Shown piece by piece: positions 1-9,913 of a DNA stretch of 50,651 nucleotides. The notes beneath the pieces are model-generated. The model saw only the letters and a list, made by a program, of their open reading frames with translations, was not told where the DNA came from and ran no database searches. Position numbers and translations under genes: made by a program. The first letter of the stretch is position 1; each line of letters begins with the position of its first letter. Source of the stretch: Flavobacteriaceae bacterium (lineage in GTDB: Bacteria; Bacteroidota; Bacteroidia; Flavobacteriales; Flavobacteriaceae); the NCBI GenBank assembly GCA_024638225.1, contig JAHEKR010000003.1:1-50651 (forward strand), given 5' to 3'.

Positions 1-1105
1 ATCCCGTGTAGACTAAAATTGCAGCTAGCGAGGTAAATGGAATACGCCTTAACTGGTCTTGGAAGACAACGACTATCAAAAGCAAAAACAAAGCGTGGAA
101 AAAATTTGAAATTCGACGAGTGGCTTGGTTGTTTACATTCACCGAGCTTCTAGAAATTACCGTGACCACATTCATTCCGCCCAAAAATCCGCTAACGATT
201 GTAGCCAGCCCCAAGGCCCTCATGTCTTTGTTTGTATTTGATCTTCTCTTTAGCGGGTCTAGCTTATCAACTGCTTTAATGCTAAGTAAAGACTCAATAC
301 TTGAAACCAAGGTAACGGACAACACAATGCCCCAAAAAACAGGCTCTTTGAGCTTGGAAAAATCAGGAGACGGAAAAGAAGACAGCATATTGTCCGGTAA
401 ACGAATCATCAGTTCGGCTTTTATGGGATTATCACTTCCGATTAATTTAAAAAAAGAATCAAAAACAAGGGCGAGCAGAATCACCCACATCGGAGCAGGA
501 ATTAATTTAAAAAAACGATTCCGCACACGACTGTAAAAGACCATTATAAAAAGGCTAACCACACCAATTCCCACCGCGTACAGGGTTCCGACACCAGCAT
601 TTTTCAAAGAGGAAAAAAGATCGGGCAGCCCTAAAATCAAGTCAAAAATTTTACCTTTTGTTTTGAGATCTCCCAACATGACATACAGCTGCTTGATCAA
701 CAGCATTAATCCAATTGCAGAAAGCATTCCTTGTATCGCAGTGGCTGGGAAAAAATCACTGAGCGCCCCAAAGCGCAGCAACCCAAAAAGAGCAATTAAC
801 ACACCAGAAATAACAACTGCCGCAAGCGCATATAAATAGCCTGCCTGCATATCCCCCGCCCCCAAAACGGTTACCGCGCTTAAGAATACCACAACCAGGC
901 CATAACCAGGCCCCGTTATGGTCACATGAGAACCGCCCAAAATAGAAACGAGGACGCCACCTACAACAGCGGTAATAACACCAGCAACCATCGGGAAGCC
1001 AGAAGCAATAGCTAAGCCAAGCGCCAAAGGCAGCGCTATAAGCGAAACAACAAAGCCCGCAATAAGGTTACTTCTCAAGTCAGAAAGGAAGGAAGGTTTA
1101 CTCAT
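1..1105 (-). CDS. SulP family inorganic anion permease (partial, C-terminus beyond window)
   Basis: Inner-membrane anion transporter of the SulP (SLC26) family; members carry sulfate, bicarbonate or other small anions, and the substrate cannot be read here. Translating the minus strand from the ATG at 1105 gives an open frame to the window edge, about 368 codons. The N-terminus, starting MSKPSFLSDLRSNLIAGFVV, holds the family's opening with an ALPLALGLAIASG helix, then many hydrophobic segments (IKQLYVML, STVTLVSSIESLL-like) and finally a HALFLLLIVVVF segment followed by SLAAILVYTG. These match the SulP membrane core. The STAS domain expected at the C-terminus would lie outside the window. 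The ATG overlaps the stop of the upstream stress-protein gene (TAATG), so the two are probably translationally coupled and co-transcribed. Confidence 0.88.
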   Translation of the reverse strand, partial: MSKPSFLSDLRSNLIAGFVVSLIALPLALGLAIASGFPMVAGVITAVVGGVLVSILGGSHVTITGPGYGLVVVFLSAVTVLGAGDMQAGYLYALAAVVISGVLIALFGLLRFGALSDFFPATAIQGMLSAIGLMLLIKQLYVMLGDLKTKGKIFDLILGLPDLFSSLKNAGVGTLYAVGIGVVSLFIMVFYSRVRNRFFKLIPAPMWVILLALVFDSFFKLIGSDNPIKAELMIRLPDNMLSSFPSPDFSKLKEPVFWGIVLSVTLVSSIESLLSIKAVDKLDPLKRRSNTNKDMRALGLATIVSGFLGGMNVVTVISRSSVNVNNQATRRISNFFHALFLLLIVVVFQDQLRRIPFTSLAAILVYTG

Positions 1106-1953
1106 TAGCGAATGATTAATACATCAGTAGGGAGGTCTGACAAAATATATTCTAGATCATGTGGAAAAATCCGGTCCAAGAGTGATAGGCGGCTAGGCGC
1201 ATTCATAACCAGTAAGTCCGCGCGCGCAACTCGGGCATAATGTCCAATCGAGTACCCCCTTTTTCCAAAAATAGGCTGAACAACAACTTCTAGACGATCT
1301 TTAATATGTTTAGGAATATCATTAAGGATGGCTTTAACCCTAGAGTTCTCACGCAACTTGATTCGTTCTTTAGTAATGGTAGACCGACGAAGGCTTCTGT
1401 CGTCATCAACTTTAATGGGCACACTATCCTCAGGAATTTCTTCGACGATAGTCAACTTTTGGGCCCCTAAAGAGGTCAACACATAAAAAGCGCGATCAAT
1501 AGCTTCGCTAGTTTTTGGGTGTTCCAAACCATTAACTACACCAGAAGCACAAGCAATACGTGTTACGGATGGTTTGATGAGCAGAAGCACATCGCAAGGT
1601 GCTTTTCGTGTTAGTTTTCGCGCAACAGACCCGAGATAGTACTTGAGCAACCCCTCTCTTTTGATAGCACCAAGAATTAATAAATCCGCTTGCTGATTGG
1701 CGCAGGCCTGAAGCAGAACAGTAACAGGGTTACCGGCTTGCCACAAAACCGTATAAGAAGGCAGAACCCCATCAAATTCATTAATGATTTTTTTTAGCGC
1801 ATTAACTTTTGTGTTTGTTTCTTCGCCAACATGGACCAGTACCAAAGCTGAATCAAAAAAAACGCTCATGCGCAACGCCTCAAACACATTAGCCTTAATG
1901 TTAGGGGAAAAAGCCACCCCCACGACGATTGTTTTGTACGCTTTATGCTGCAT
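1105..1953 (-). CDS. Universal stress protein, two UspA-like domains
   Basis: Cytoplasmic protein of 282 residues with two tandem Usp folds. The first runs from about residue 5 (KTIVVGVAFS) to about 130 and contains a partly kept phosphate-binding region (LILGAIKREGLLKYYLGSVA). The second, residues about 135-282, ends in DLLVMNAPSRLS...PTDVLIIR and lacks the glycine-rich loop. Usp proteins modulate stress survival, often by binding ATP; here the G-x2-G-x9-G motif is degenerate in both halves, so ATP binding is doubtful. The stop overlaps the start of the SulP transporter by one base, so it may regulate or be co-expressed with that transporter. The partner is inferred from position only. Confidence 0.85.
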   Translation of the reverse strand: MQHKAYKTIVVGVAFSPNIKANVFEALRMSVFFDSALVLVHVGEETNTKVNALKKIINEFDGVLPSYTVLWQAGNPVTVLLQACANQQADLLILGAIKREGLLKYYLGSVARKLTRKAPCDVLLLIKPSVTRIACASGVVNGLEHPKTSEAIDRAFYVLTSLGAQKLTIVEEIPEDSVPIKVDDDRSLRRSTITKERIKLRENSRVKAILNDIPKHIKDRLEVVVQPIFGKRGYSIGHYARVARADLLVMNAPSRLSLLDRIFPHDLEYILSDLPTDVLIIR

Positions 1954-2050
1954 AGCCTAAAAGGTATTAAAATTAAATCATTAAACAACCAAAAACAAAG
2001 GGATGTAAGTGAATTATAAGAAAATACGAAAAGGGAAAAGGAACTTGCTT

Positions 2051-3847
2051 TTACTCATTGAGCTTAAGCACAGCCATAAACGCTTGTTGAGGAATTTCTA
2101 CATTCCCAATTTGACGCATTTTTTTCTTTCCCTTTTTTTGGCGCTCTAACAGCTTTCTTTTTCGTGTAATATCGCCGCCATAGCATTTTGCTGTAACGTC
2201 TTTCCGCACAGCCTTAACGGTTTCGCGAGCAATAATTTTAGCACCAATGGCCGCCTGAATAGGAATATCAAACTGTTGCCTTGGGATAAGCTTTTGTAGT
2301 TTTTCACATATTTTTTTACCAAGCCCATATGCGTTTTCGCTGTGGACTAAAGCAGACAAGGCGTCTACCGAATTTCCGTTTAGCAACACATCTACACGCA
2401 CTAGTTTGGACGCCCGCAGGCCAATAGGGCTATAATCAAACGATGCGTATCCCTTAGATACAGACTTAAGGCGATCGTAAAAATCAAAAACAATTTCGGC
2501 GAGCGGCAAGTCAAAGTGAAGTTCTACTCGCTCTGTCGTTAAGTATGTTTGGTTAGTAATAACCCCTCGTTTTTCGATACACAGGCTCATGACGTTTCCA
2601 ACAAAGTCTGATTTTGTAATTATGGTTGCCTTGATAAAAGGTTCCTCTACACGTTCCAAAACGGATGGGTCTGGGAGGTCGGACGGATTATTAACCACCA
2701 GGATTATATCCGGATTTTTTCGAGTATATGCGCGGTAAGACACATTGGGCACGGTAGTAATGACCGACATATCAAATTCGCGCTCCAAACGCTCTTGAAT
2801 GATTTCCAAATGAAGCATGCCCAAAAACCCACATCGAAAACCAAAGCCTAATGCAGCAGAACTCTCAGGAGCAAAAACCAATGAAGCATCATTCAGCTGA
2901 AGCTTTTCCATAGAGGCGCGCAACTCTTCATACTCCTCTGTATCGACAGGATAAATTCCAGCAAAGACCATTGGCTTTACCTCTTCAAACCCTTCGATAG
3001 CGCAGTCGGTAGGCCGAGCGACAGACGTAATGGTATCGCCAACCTTAACCTCTTTCGCTTCTTTAACCCCAGTAATAAGGTAACCAACATCGCCAGCTAA
3101 CATTTCTTTTCTAGGCTCCTGCTTTAACTTTAATGCACCGATTTCATCGGCAAAGTAAGTTTTGCTCGTAGCCATAAATTGTACTCGTTCTCCCTTTTGA
3201 ATTTTTCCATTTAAAATTCTGAAGTAGGTTTCAACACCCCTAAAAGGGTTGTAAACAGAATCAAAAATTAAGGCTTGGAGAGGTTCCGTCACCTCTCCTT
3301 TTGGCGCAGGTATACGCGTTACAATAGCGCGAAGAAGCGCATCAATGCCTAGCCCTGTTTTGGCAGAAGCCAAGATCAATTCGTCGGGGTCACAACCAAG
3401 TAAATCAACGACATCATCCGTAACCTCTTCGGGGTTTGCAGACGGCAAATCAACCTTGTTTAGTACAGGAATAATTTCTAGATCGTTTTCTAAGGCTAAG
3501 TACAAGTTAGAAATGGTTTGTGCCTGAATACTCTGCGCAGCGTCTACAACCAATAACGCCCCTTCGCAGGCGGCAATTGATCGCGACACTTCATATGAGA
3601 AATCGACATGTCCTGGTGTATCAATCAAATTAAACACATATTCTTGGCCATCTAGAGAGTAGTTCATTTGGATGGCATGTGACTTTATGGTAATCCCTCG
3701 CTCTCGCTCCAGATCCATATTATCTAACAGTTGGTCTTGTTTCTCACGGTCTGTAACGGCTCCAGTGGCGTCCAAAAGCCGATCTGCCAACGTGCTTTTG
3801 CCGTGATCAATGTGTGCGATAATGCAAAAATTTCGAATATGCTTCAT
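2051..3847 (-). CDS. lepA: Elongation factor 4 (LepA), ribosome back-translocating GTPase
   Basis: Translational GTPase that binds stalled ribosomes. The start is set at 3847, giving [19 protein letters not shown] and 598 residues, the usual LepA length; a longer frame reaching 3916 adds 23 residues with no family counterpart. Visible motifs are G1 (AHIDHGKST, residues 11-19), G2/G3 ([17 protein letters not shown]), G4 (NKVD), and the LepA-specific C-terminal domain ending in [20 protein letters not shown], a basic tail typical of EF4. The gene is divergent from the DoxX-like gene at 3947 and precedes the stress-protein/SulP pair on the same strand, with 97 bases between. Confidence 0.97.
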   Translation of the reverse strand: MKHIRNFCIIAHIDHGKSTLADRLLDATGAVTDREKQDQLLDNMDLERERGITIKSHAIQMNYSLDGQEYVFNLIDTPGHVDFSYEVSRSIAACEGALLVVDAAQSIQAQTISNLYLALENDLEIIPVLNKVDLPSANPEEVTDDVVDLLGCDPDELILASAKTGLGIDALLRAIVTRIPAPKGEVTEPLQALIFDSVYNPFRGVETYFRILNGKIQKGERVQFMATSKTYFADEIGALKLKQEPRKEMLAGDVGYLITGVKEAKEVKVGDTITSVARPTDCAIEGFEEVKPMVFAGIYPVDTEEYEELRASMEKLQLNDASLVFAPESSAALGFGFRCGFLGMLHLEIIQERLEREFDMSVITTVPNVSYRAYTRKNPDIILVVNNPSDLPDPSVLERVEEPFIKATIITKSDFVGNVMSLCIEKRGVITNQTYLTTERVELHFDLPLAEIVFDFYDRLKSVSKGYASFDYSPIGLRASKLVRVDVLLNGNSVDALSALVHSENAYGLGKKICEKLQKLIPRQQFDIPIQAAIGAKIIARETVKAVRKDVTAKCYGGDITRKRKLLERQKKGKKKMRQIGNVEIPQQAFMAVLKLNE

Positions 3848-3946
3848 AATGCGCCAAGCGACCTTAGTTGACAAAGATAGGCGATGCAAGCATAGAGCAC
3901 GTGATTGTGCCAACAAAAAAGTTATTTTTGAAAAAAAAGTTAATTT

Positions 3947-4813
3947 ATGGCCTACATGCGGAACTTTCTTCAGTTTTTTTTAGCGGCAACATTTTTGTTT
4001 TCTGCCTATACCAAGGCAATAGCCCCTGGCTTTTTTGAGGTTTTACTAGAGCAACAAGGGCTTGTGCCCAATCGATTATATGGCGCATGGGCAACCCGGG
4101 CAATTATTGCTTTTGAACTATGGTTAGGCATATCCATGCTGCTGTCTTTTTATATCCGACTTATTTTACGCTTAAGCTTTGTGTTGTTGATCGCCTTTTC
4201 GGCACACTTGATTTATTTAATTGCCATAGGAGATACAGGAAATTGCGGATGCTTTGGTGAAATGATTAGCATGACTCCGCTAGCGTCCTTAGCAAAAAAC
4301 GCAGTGCTGCTTGTGATTAACGGAATACTGTTATTCTTTCATTACAAGGACCAAAGGAAGTCGTGGATTACGTGGGTGCTGCTCCCTGCACTTTTTGCCA
4401 CTGCCGTTTTTGTCTGGCCAATACAAACGGAATCCGATGAGGTAGTAGAAAAGTTCCCCATTTTTAAAGCAGAAACGGGAATAGACTTTAACAGGGGCTC
4501 CTATTTGGTTGCCATACTCAATTTGAGTTGTGAGCACTGTCAAGAGGCTGCCGAACAAATAGTCAGGTGGCAAAACAGCGGCATTGCCCTGCCACAAGTA
4601 GTTGCCCTATATTTTGCTGAGGGCGATACCACGGTTGCGGACTTTGACAACATAACGGGATCAAATTTCCCATACCAGATGATAACTGTAAACACCTTTT
4701 TTGATTTGATAGGCAGTGCACCACCGCGGGTATATTGGATTGTTGACGGTCAAGTAAAACAATTTTGGGACGAAACTCTTGGAGAAGACTTTCTAACTAC
4801 CTTTGCACTCTAA
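3947..4813 (+). CDS. DoxX/MauE-type membrane protein with C-terminal thioredoxin-like domain
   Basis: A 288-residue membrane protein. Residues 1-155 hold five hydrophobic segments of the DoxX/MauE type, with the marker motif NCGCFGE near residue 102 in a loop between helices. Residues from about 165 look like a thioredoxin-fold domain: an LSCEHCQEA motif (CxxC) near residue 183 and a late [10 protein letters not shown] segment that resembles the cis-proline strand. MauE proteins are linked to disulfide handling during methylamine dehydrogenase maturation, so a periplasmic thiol-redox role is the best guess, not shown. Two in-frame ATGs (3947, 3956) are possible starts. The stop overlaps the dusB start by one base (TAATG), implying coupled translation. 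Confidence 0.75.
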   Translation: MAYMRNFLQFFLAATFLFSAYTKAIAPGFFEVLLEQQGLVPNRLYGAWATRAIIAFELWLGISMLLSFYIRLILRLSFVLLIAFSAHLIYLIAIGDTGNCGCFGEMISMTPLASLAKNAVLLVINGILLFFHYKDQRKSWITWVLLPALFATAVFVWPIQTESDEVVEKFPIFKAETGIDFNRGSYLVAILNLSCEHCQEAAEQIVRWQNSGIALPQVVALYFAEGDTTVADFDNITGSNFPYQMITVNTFFDLIGSAPPRVYWIVDGQVKQFWDETLGEDFLTTFAL

Positions 4814-5799
4814 TGGTACACATAGGCGACATAGCGTTAGGCGAGTTTCCCTTGTTGTTGGCCCCTATGGAGGATGTCAGCGACCCACCCTTTCGCGCGC
4901 TGTGTAAAGAGCAAGGTGCCGACGTGGTGTACACCGAATTTATCTCAAGCGAGGGGCTTATTCGCGATGCAGCAAAAAGCGTGATGAAGCTAGATATTTA
5001 TGAAGCGGAGCGCCCTGTTGGGATCCAGATTTTTGGTGCAAACCTCGATTCCATGTTGCAGTCAGTGGACATAGTAGAAAAAACCAAGCCTGACATTATC
5101 GATATCAATTTTGGATGCCCGGTAAAAAAAGTAGTTTCTAAGGGCGCAGGCGCAGGAATTTTAAAAGACATTCCATTGATGGTGTCGCTTACCGCAGAAA
5201 TGGTAAAGCGAACACATTTACCCATAACAGTCAAAACGCGCTTGGGTTGGGATTGCGACAGCATACAGATTGTTGAGGTAGCTGAACGTTTGCAAGATGT
5301 GGGTGCAAAGGCGATTTCGATACACGGTAGAACAAGGGCGCAGATGTACAAAGGAGATGCAGACTGGACGCAAATAGCAGCTGTAAAAAACAATCCAAGA
5401 ATGCACATTCCTGTGTTTGGAAACGGCGATGTAAACTCTCCCGAACGAGCGGTTGAAATGCGCGACGAATATGGCTTAGATGGTGCCATGATAGGCAGAG
5501 CAAGCATTGGCAACCCCTGGTTTTTTCGTGAGGTAAAGCATTTTTTTCAGCACGGAACCCATGCTGCACCACCTAGCCTGGCAGAGCGTGCCGCCATGGC
5601 GCGCAGGCATCTACAAATGTCTTTGGATTGGAAAGGTGAAAAATTAGGCGTGTTTGAAACCCGCCGACATTATACCAATTACTTTAAAGGCATACTTGAT
5701 TTTAAGCCCTACCGGCAGCGATTGGTAACGGAAGATGCGTCTGCGGATGTGTTTGCTGTATTGGACGAAATTGAGGAGTTGTTTGGCGTTGGGGTTTAG
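4813..5799 (+). CDS. dusB: tRNA-dihydrouridine synthase B
   Basis: FMN- and NADPH-dependent enzyme that reduces uridines in the tRNA D-loop. The 328-residue product starts at the ATG overlapping the upstream stop; a frame beginning at 4765 only adds shadow residues. Dus motifs in order: LLLAPMEDVSDPPFR near the N-terminus, TEFISSEGL, DINFGCPVKKVVSKGAGAG with the catalytic cysteine in GCPV, TVKTRLGWD, SIHGRTRAQMYKG, and PVFGNGDVNSPE followed by DGAMIGRASIGNPWFF. The stop overlaps the stop of the convergent permease gene by four bases (TTAG), so no terminator fits between them. Confidence 0.96.
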   Translation: MVHIGDIALGEFPLLLAPMEDVSDPPFRALCKEQGADVVYTEFISSEGLIRDAAKSVMKLDIYEAERPVGIQIFGANLDSMLQSVDIVEKTKPDIIDINFGCPVKKVVSKGAGAGILKDIPLMVSLTAEMVKRTHLPITVKTRLGWDCDSIQIVEVAERLQDVGAKAISIHGRTRAQMYKGDADWTQIAAVKNNPRMHIPVFGNGDVNSPERAVEMRDEYGLDGAMIGRASIGNPWFFREVKHFFQHGTHAAPPSLAERAAMARRHLQMSLDWKGEKLGVFETRRHYTNYFKGILDFKPYRQRLVTEDASADVFAVLDEIEELFGVGV

Positions 5800-6989
5800 C
5801 GTTTTACTACACTCTTCACCACTCCCGAAGTCAGCCAAGTGACAAGACCACCAAGCCCACCAACCAGTCCTATGATAATCCATAAAGAGGACCACTCCAA
5901 GGCAACGGGATACGCCAAGTATGCGCCAGGAATAGTTACAAGCGAAAAGTTTTTTTGAAGCAATACCAAAGCAAAGGCCAACAGCAGGCCTGTGAATCCG
6001 CCAGAAGCAGTGAGCAATACCCCTTGTGCAAAAAACACCCGTCGAAGTGATGCCAAAGGGGCTCCTAGGGAATATAAAGTTTTGATGTTTTCCTTTTTTT
6101 CTAGTAGGGTCATGATGATGGCACCAACCACATTGAATAAGGCGATAATTAGCACTAGTGTTAAAATAGCAATGACGGCCACTCGCTCGGTTTGCAACAT
6201 TTTGTAAAGCGCGGGGTTTAGTTCAGCTTTGGTACGTACACGATAGCCTGCGCCCATTGTTTGAGCCAAATCTCTTCGTATAGCACGAGCATCAGCACCA
6301 GCGGAAAGCTTTAAGTAAAGCGCGTCGGCTTGTGTAGATGGAAGGCGCAAAAAAGCATGCAGCATTCCAAGCGGAGCAAAAGCCACCGTTTCATCTACAG
6401 ATTCGCCCAGTTGAAAAACGCCCCGAACCAAAGCTTTTTCTGTTCGAAACGGCTGTTGGTTTAATACGCTTTGCCCACGCTTGTTGGGCACCAGCAGGGT
6501 TACCCCCTCTGGATGATCAAAAGCAGCACCGTCTAATTGTGTTAAAACACCTATGCCTAAAACCAATTCGTGAGCGTTCGGTTGAACCCATTCGCCAACC
6601 ATGGTTTCTCCATCAACCACTTTGGTAAACAAACTATCGACACCGATTACTTTGGCAAAGGCCGTTTGGTCGCCAAAGCGCAGCATCATTTTTTGGGACA
6701 GCGTTGCCGATACATAATCCACTTCGGGATGCTCATACACAGGAGCGAGCACGCTGTCATTCAGGCTAAGAGGAGCCTCTTGGGTTTTTTCAACAACAAT
6801 ATCCGGATCAAAGGCATGCGTAAACGTTAAGCCAAACTCCCGAAGCCCACCAAAAACAGCAAGGACAATAAAAAAAGCAAATACAGCGACACCTACTACA
6901 AAAGCAGCAAAGCGACTAATTAACGCCACCGCCCCTTTTTTGCCACGCTCAAAGGCATATCGGAAAGCGAGCAATCGAGTGAATCGCAT
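5796..6989 (-). CDS. ABC transporter permease, FtsX/LolC-E family
   Basis: Inner-membrane permease of 397 residues. One N-terminal helix (about residues 25-47) is followed by a large extracytoplasmic MacB-like domain of about 220 residues, then three C-terminal helices (about 272-300, 320-345, 360-390), the topology of LolC/LolE and FtsX relatives. The first cytoplasmic stretch, MRFTRLLAFRYAFERGKKGA, resembles LolE-type starts. Such permeases work with an ATPase encoded elsewhere, in lipoprotein release or related envelope work; the substrate is not determined. It begins one base after the rbfA stop and is presumably co-transcribed with it. Confidence 0.9.
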   Translation of the reverse strand: MRFTRLLAFRYAFERGKKGAVALISRFAAFVVGVAVFAFFIVLAVFGGLREFGLTFTHAFDPDIVVEKTQEAPLSLNDSVLAPVYEHPEVDYVSATLSQKMMLRFGDQTAFAKVIGVDSLFTKVVDGETMVGEWVQPNAHELVLGIGVLTQLDGAAFDHPEGVTLLVPNKRGQSVLNQQPFRTEKALVRGVFQLGESVDETVAFAPLGMLHAFLRLPSTQADALYLKLSAGADARAIRRDLAQTMGAGYRVRTKAELNPALYKMLQTERVAVIAILTLVLIIALFNVVGAIIMTLLEKKENIKTLYSLGAPLASLRRVFFAQGVLLTASGGFTGLLLAFALVLLQKNFSLVTIPGAYLAYPVALEWSSLWIIIGLVGGLGGLVTWLTSGVVKSVVKR

Positions 6990-6990
6990 G

Positions 6991-7353
6991 TTATTTTTTT
7001 AAAGGATCATTTTTGCGAAGGAGCGAATCTTCAATTTCGTCAATGTATTCAAGTGAGTCGTCAAGGAAAAACTGAAGATCGGGAACTTTACGCAAATCGT
7101 GACGAAGCTTTTGGGCCAAGTCGTGCTTTACGACAGCACTGTTTTGTTTTATTCCCGTTAGCGTTTCGCTCGCTTTATCGTGCGGAAAAACGGACAGGTA
7201 TACTTTTGCCATACTTAAGTCTACAGTTACCTTGACCTTAGAAACAGAAAGGATCAAGTTTTTAACCCCTTGTTCTCGTATTGCTCCTTGAAGCAAAGAA
7301 GTAATTTCTTGCTGAAGCAAAGCGTTAATTTTTTTCTGTCGTTGTGTTTCCAT
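6991..7353 (-). CDS. rbfA: Ribosome-binding factor A
   Basis: Small 120-residue factor for maturation of the 30S subunit, binding near the 5' end of 16S rRNA. It begins METQRQKKINALLQQEITS, the family's helical N-terminus, and continues with KVKVTVDLSMAKVYLSVFP, the strand region of the KH-like fold, and LRHDLRKVPDLQFFLDDSLEY, the conserved C-terminal signature. Length is typical. It is the first gene of an rbfA-permease pair on the minus strand and lies head to head with dinB, with only 54 bases between their starts. Confidence 0.95.
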   Translation of the reverse strand: METQRQKKINALLQQEITSLLQGAIREQGVKNLILSVSKVKVTVDLSMAKVYLSVFPHDKASETLTGIKQNSAVVKHDLAQKLRHDLRKVPDLQFFLDDSLEYIDEIEDSLLRKNDPLKK

Positions 7354-7407
7354 GTGTCAAAAGTACTAATATCAAAGACAAACGACGGCAAAGCTGTATT
7401 TTTACGC

Positions 7408-8487
7408 ATGGATTTTCCCATTCGAAAGATTGTACACATCGACATGGATGCTTTTTTTGCTTCTGTGGAGCAACGCGATAGGCCCGAGTTAAGAGGAAAG
7501 CCAATCGCTGTTGGCGGAGGGAGCGAGCGTTGTGTGGTTGCTGCGGCAAGCTATGAGGCGAGACCCTTTGGCGTGCGTAGCGCAATGTCCGGACGACAAG
7601 CAAAAAAACTATGCCCAGAACTCATATTTGTTTCTTCAAACTTTGAACGCTACAAAGAAGCCTCTGACCAAATCCGCACCATTTTCTTTGAATATACAGA
7701 TCTGGTTGAGCCCTTGTCACTAGACGAGGCCTATTTGGATGTTACCCAAAACAAAAAAGGGATGTTATCCGCAAGTCAAATAGCGGAAGAAATCCGAAAA
7801 AAAATACACACGAAAACGCAGCTTACGGCTTCTGCTGGAATATCCATTAATAAGTTTTTAGCCAAAGTGGCTAGCGACTACAACAAACCAAACGGCCAAA
7901 AAACAATCCCCCCTGAAGAGGTTCTCGACTTTTTAGCCTCACTGGATATTCGTAAGTTTCACGGCATAGGGAAAGTCACAGCAGACAAGATGTATCGTTT
8001 GGGCATCTATACAGGAGCAGACTTAAAAATGCGAAGTGCGGACGAGCTTAATGAGAAATTTGGCAAATCGGGGAGTTATTATTATCACGTAGTACGTGGA
8101 ATTCACACCACCCCAGTTAAATCCGTGCGCATTGCAAAGTCTGTAGGCGCAGAGCGTACCTTTTCCGAAAACCTCTCTAGTGAGATTTATATGGAGGAAC
8201 GGCTCAAGGAAATTGTCAAGGCGCTTCAAAAGAGGATGGGCAAACGAAAAATCGCAGGGAAAACGGTAACACTAAAAATCAAGTATTCAGACTTTGTCAT
8301 CCAAACACGAAGTAAAACCTTGCCGTTTTACATTTCTGACGCCAGCCTTATTTTGGAAGAGGCCAAGAAACTATTATATCAAGAAAAACTGCAAAACTCC
8401 GTTCGCTTATTGGGGATTTCCCTATCTAACTTTAAGTCAGAGAAAACACAAGCAACAATAGAGGAGCAATTAAAGTTTCGTTTTTAG
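7408..8487 (+). CDS. dinB: DNA polymerase IV (Y-family translesion polymerase)
   Basis: Error-prone translesion polymerase of 359 residues. The start at 7408 gives MDFPIRKIVHIDMDAFFASV, which places the palm-domain metal ligand D14 correctly; a longer frame from 7270 overlaps rbfA and is rejected. Catalytic D106-E107 sit in LSLDEAYLDVT. The steric-gate and finger region (AAASYEARPFGVRSAM), the thumb helix-hairpin-helix (FHGIGKVTADKMYRLGI) and the little-finger domain follow in order. The extreme C-terminus ends TIEEQLKFRF without an obvious QLxLF clamp motif. The stop overlaps the pyk stop by four bases. Confidence 0.95.
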   Translation: MDFPIRKIVHIDMDAFFASVEQRDRPELRGKPIAVGGGSERCVVAAASYEARPFGVRSAMSGRQAKKLCPELIFVSSNFERYKEASDQIRTIFFEYTDLVEPLSLDEAYLDVTQNKKGMLSASQIAEEIRKKIHTKTQLTASAGISINKFLAKVASDYNKPNGQKTIPPEEVLDFLASLDIRKFHGIGKVTADKMYRLGIYTGADLKMRSADELNEKFGKSGSYYYHVVRGIHTTPVKSVRIAKSVGAERTFSENLSSEIYMEERLKEIVKALQKRMGKRKIAGKTVTLKIKYSDFVIQTRSKTLPFYISDASLILEEAKKLLYQEKLQNSVRLLGISLSNFKSEKTQATIEEQLKFRF

Positions 8488-9911
8488 ACGGAGGAAACGC
8501 GAAGCGTATTTACTTTTCCTCGCTCAAAAACAGGCATAGACACCAAATTGATGATTAAGTCGCCTTCAGAAACATAGCCTCGCTCTTTGGCAATGGCATT
8601 TACTTCGCTAACGGTATCATCGGTAGAACCGCTACCCTCGTATAGCCTTCCCTTTACGCCCCAGAGCAAATTAAGCTGCGCTAAAATTCGCGGGTTTGAG
8701 GTAAACACCAATATGGAGGCACTTGGGCGCCATGCAGAAATCTGATAAGCGGTATATCCACTATTTGTTAAGGTACAGATCGCTTTAGCGTCAATTTCGT
8801 CAGCCATGGTTGCTGCATGATAACAAACAGACTTCGTCACAAAGCGTGCATTTTTGTTTTTTGGGGCTTTTTGCGGCACTTGAATTAGCGAGGAGTTCTC
8901 GACACTTACGACAATACGACGCATCGTTTCAATTACTTCAACAGGGTATTTTCCAACAGAAGTTTCTCCAGAAAGCATGACCGCATCTGCGCCATCCATT
9001 ACCGAATTGGCCACGTCGTTTACCTCTGCTCGTGTAGGCGTAAGCCCATCGATCATGGATTCCATCATTTGGGTAGCGACAATGACGGGAATACGCGCCA
9101 GTTTGGCTTGTTGTACAAGCTCTTTTTGTACGATAGGCACCTCTTCTGCAGGCACTTCTACACCCAAATCTCCACGGGCAACCATCAAGCCATTACTTGC
9201 CTTTACAATCTCTTTGATATTTGTTAGGGCTTCTGGCTTTTCTATTTTGGAGATAATCGGAATGTCATATTCTCCGTGCTCTTTAATGAGCTTGCGTAAG
9301 TCTTTTACGTCTTGCTTGTGACGCACAAATGAGAGGGCAATCCAGTCTACACCCTGTTTGATAGCAAAAATAGCATCTGCAATATCCTTTTCGGTAAGTG
9401 CAGGTAATGAAATGTTGGTGTTGGGCAGGTTAACCCCTTTGTTAGACTTAAGCGGTCCTCCTTGAACAACACGCGCGTGCACCGAGGTTTTTTTGTCTGT
9501 TGAAATTACTTCAAAGATAAGCTTGCCATCATCTAAAAGCACACGCTCACCAGCACTTACATCTTTTGGAAACTGTTTGTAATTCATGTAGATAGCCTCT
9601 GCAGTGCCTACAGAAACCTGCTCTGTTGTAAAGGAAACTTCTTGACCTTCTTTAACAATTGTTCCCTCTTTCATTTTACCCACACGCAACTTGGGGCCTT
9701 GTAAATCAGCAAGGATAGCAACGTGAAACCCTAAACTAACATTGAGCTCACGTATGATTTGGATACGCTCCAAAACATCTTTGTGATCTGCATGCGAAAA
9801 GTTAATTCGAAACACGTTTACCCCACTTTCCATCATGGCCTTTATGGTTTCTCTTGATGAGGATGCAGGCCCAAGGGTTGCTACTATTTTTGTTTTTTTA
9901 ATTTTTCGCAT
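8484..9911 (-). CDS. pyk: Pyruvate kinase
   Basis: Glycolytic enzyme (phosphoenolpyruvate + ADP to pyruvate + ATP), 475 residues. Signature parts are KKTKIVATLGPASSSRETI at the N-terminus, FRINFSHADH, LADLQGPKLRVG, the catalytic lysine region IPIISKIEKPEAL, MVARGDLGVEVP, ATQMMESMI and MLSGETSVGKYPVE. The C-terminal domain (about residues 355-475) is complete. It lies two bases downstream of the IPExxxVDY gene and closes the block acpP-fabF-rnc-IPExxxVDY-pyk. Its stop overlaps that of convergent dinB. Confidence 0.97.
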   Translation of the reverse strand: MRKIKKTKIVATLGPASSSRETIKAMMESGVNVFRINFSHADHKDVLERIQIIRELNVSLGFHVAILADLQGPKLRVGKMKEGTIVKEGQEVSFTTEQVSVGTAEAIYMNYKQFPKDVSAGERVLLDDGKLIFEVISTDKKTSVHARVVQGGPLKSNKGVNLPNTNISLPALTEKDIADAIFAIKQGVDWIALSFVRHKQDVKDLRKLIKEHGEYDIPIISKIEKPEALTNIKEIVKASNGLMVARGDLGVEVPAEEVPIVQKELVQQAKLARIPVIVATQMMESMIDGLTPTRAEVNDVANSVMDGADAVMLSGETSVGKYPVEVIETMRRIVVSVENSSLIQVPQKAPKNKNARFVTKSVCYHAATMADEIDAKAICTLTNSGYTAYQISAWRPSASILVFTSNPRILAQLNLLWGVKGRLYEGSGSTDDTVSEVNAIAKERGYVSEGDLIINLVSMPVFERGKVNTLRVSSV

Positions 9912-9913
9912 AG

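Noticed and set aside
120-536. Plus-strand frame of 138 codons
   Set aside because: It is antisense to the SulP transporter, whose minus-strand frame is open and family-like across it.
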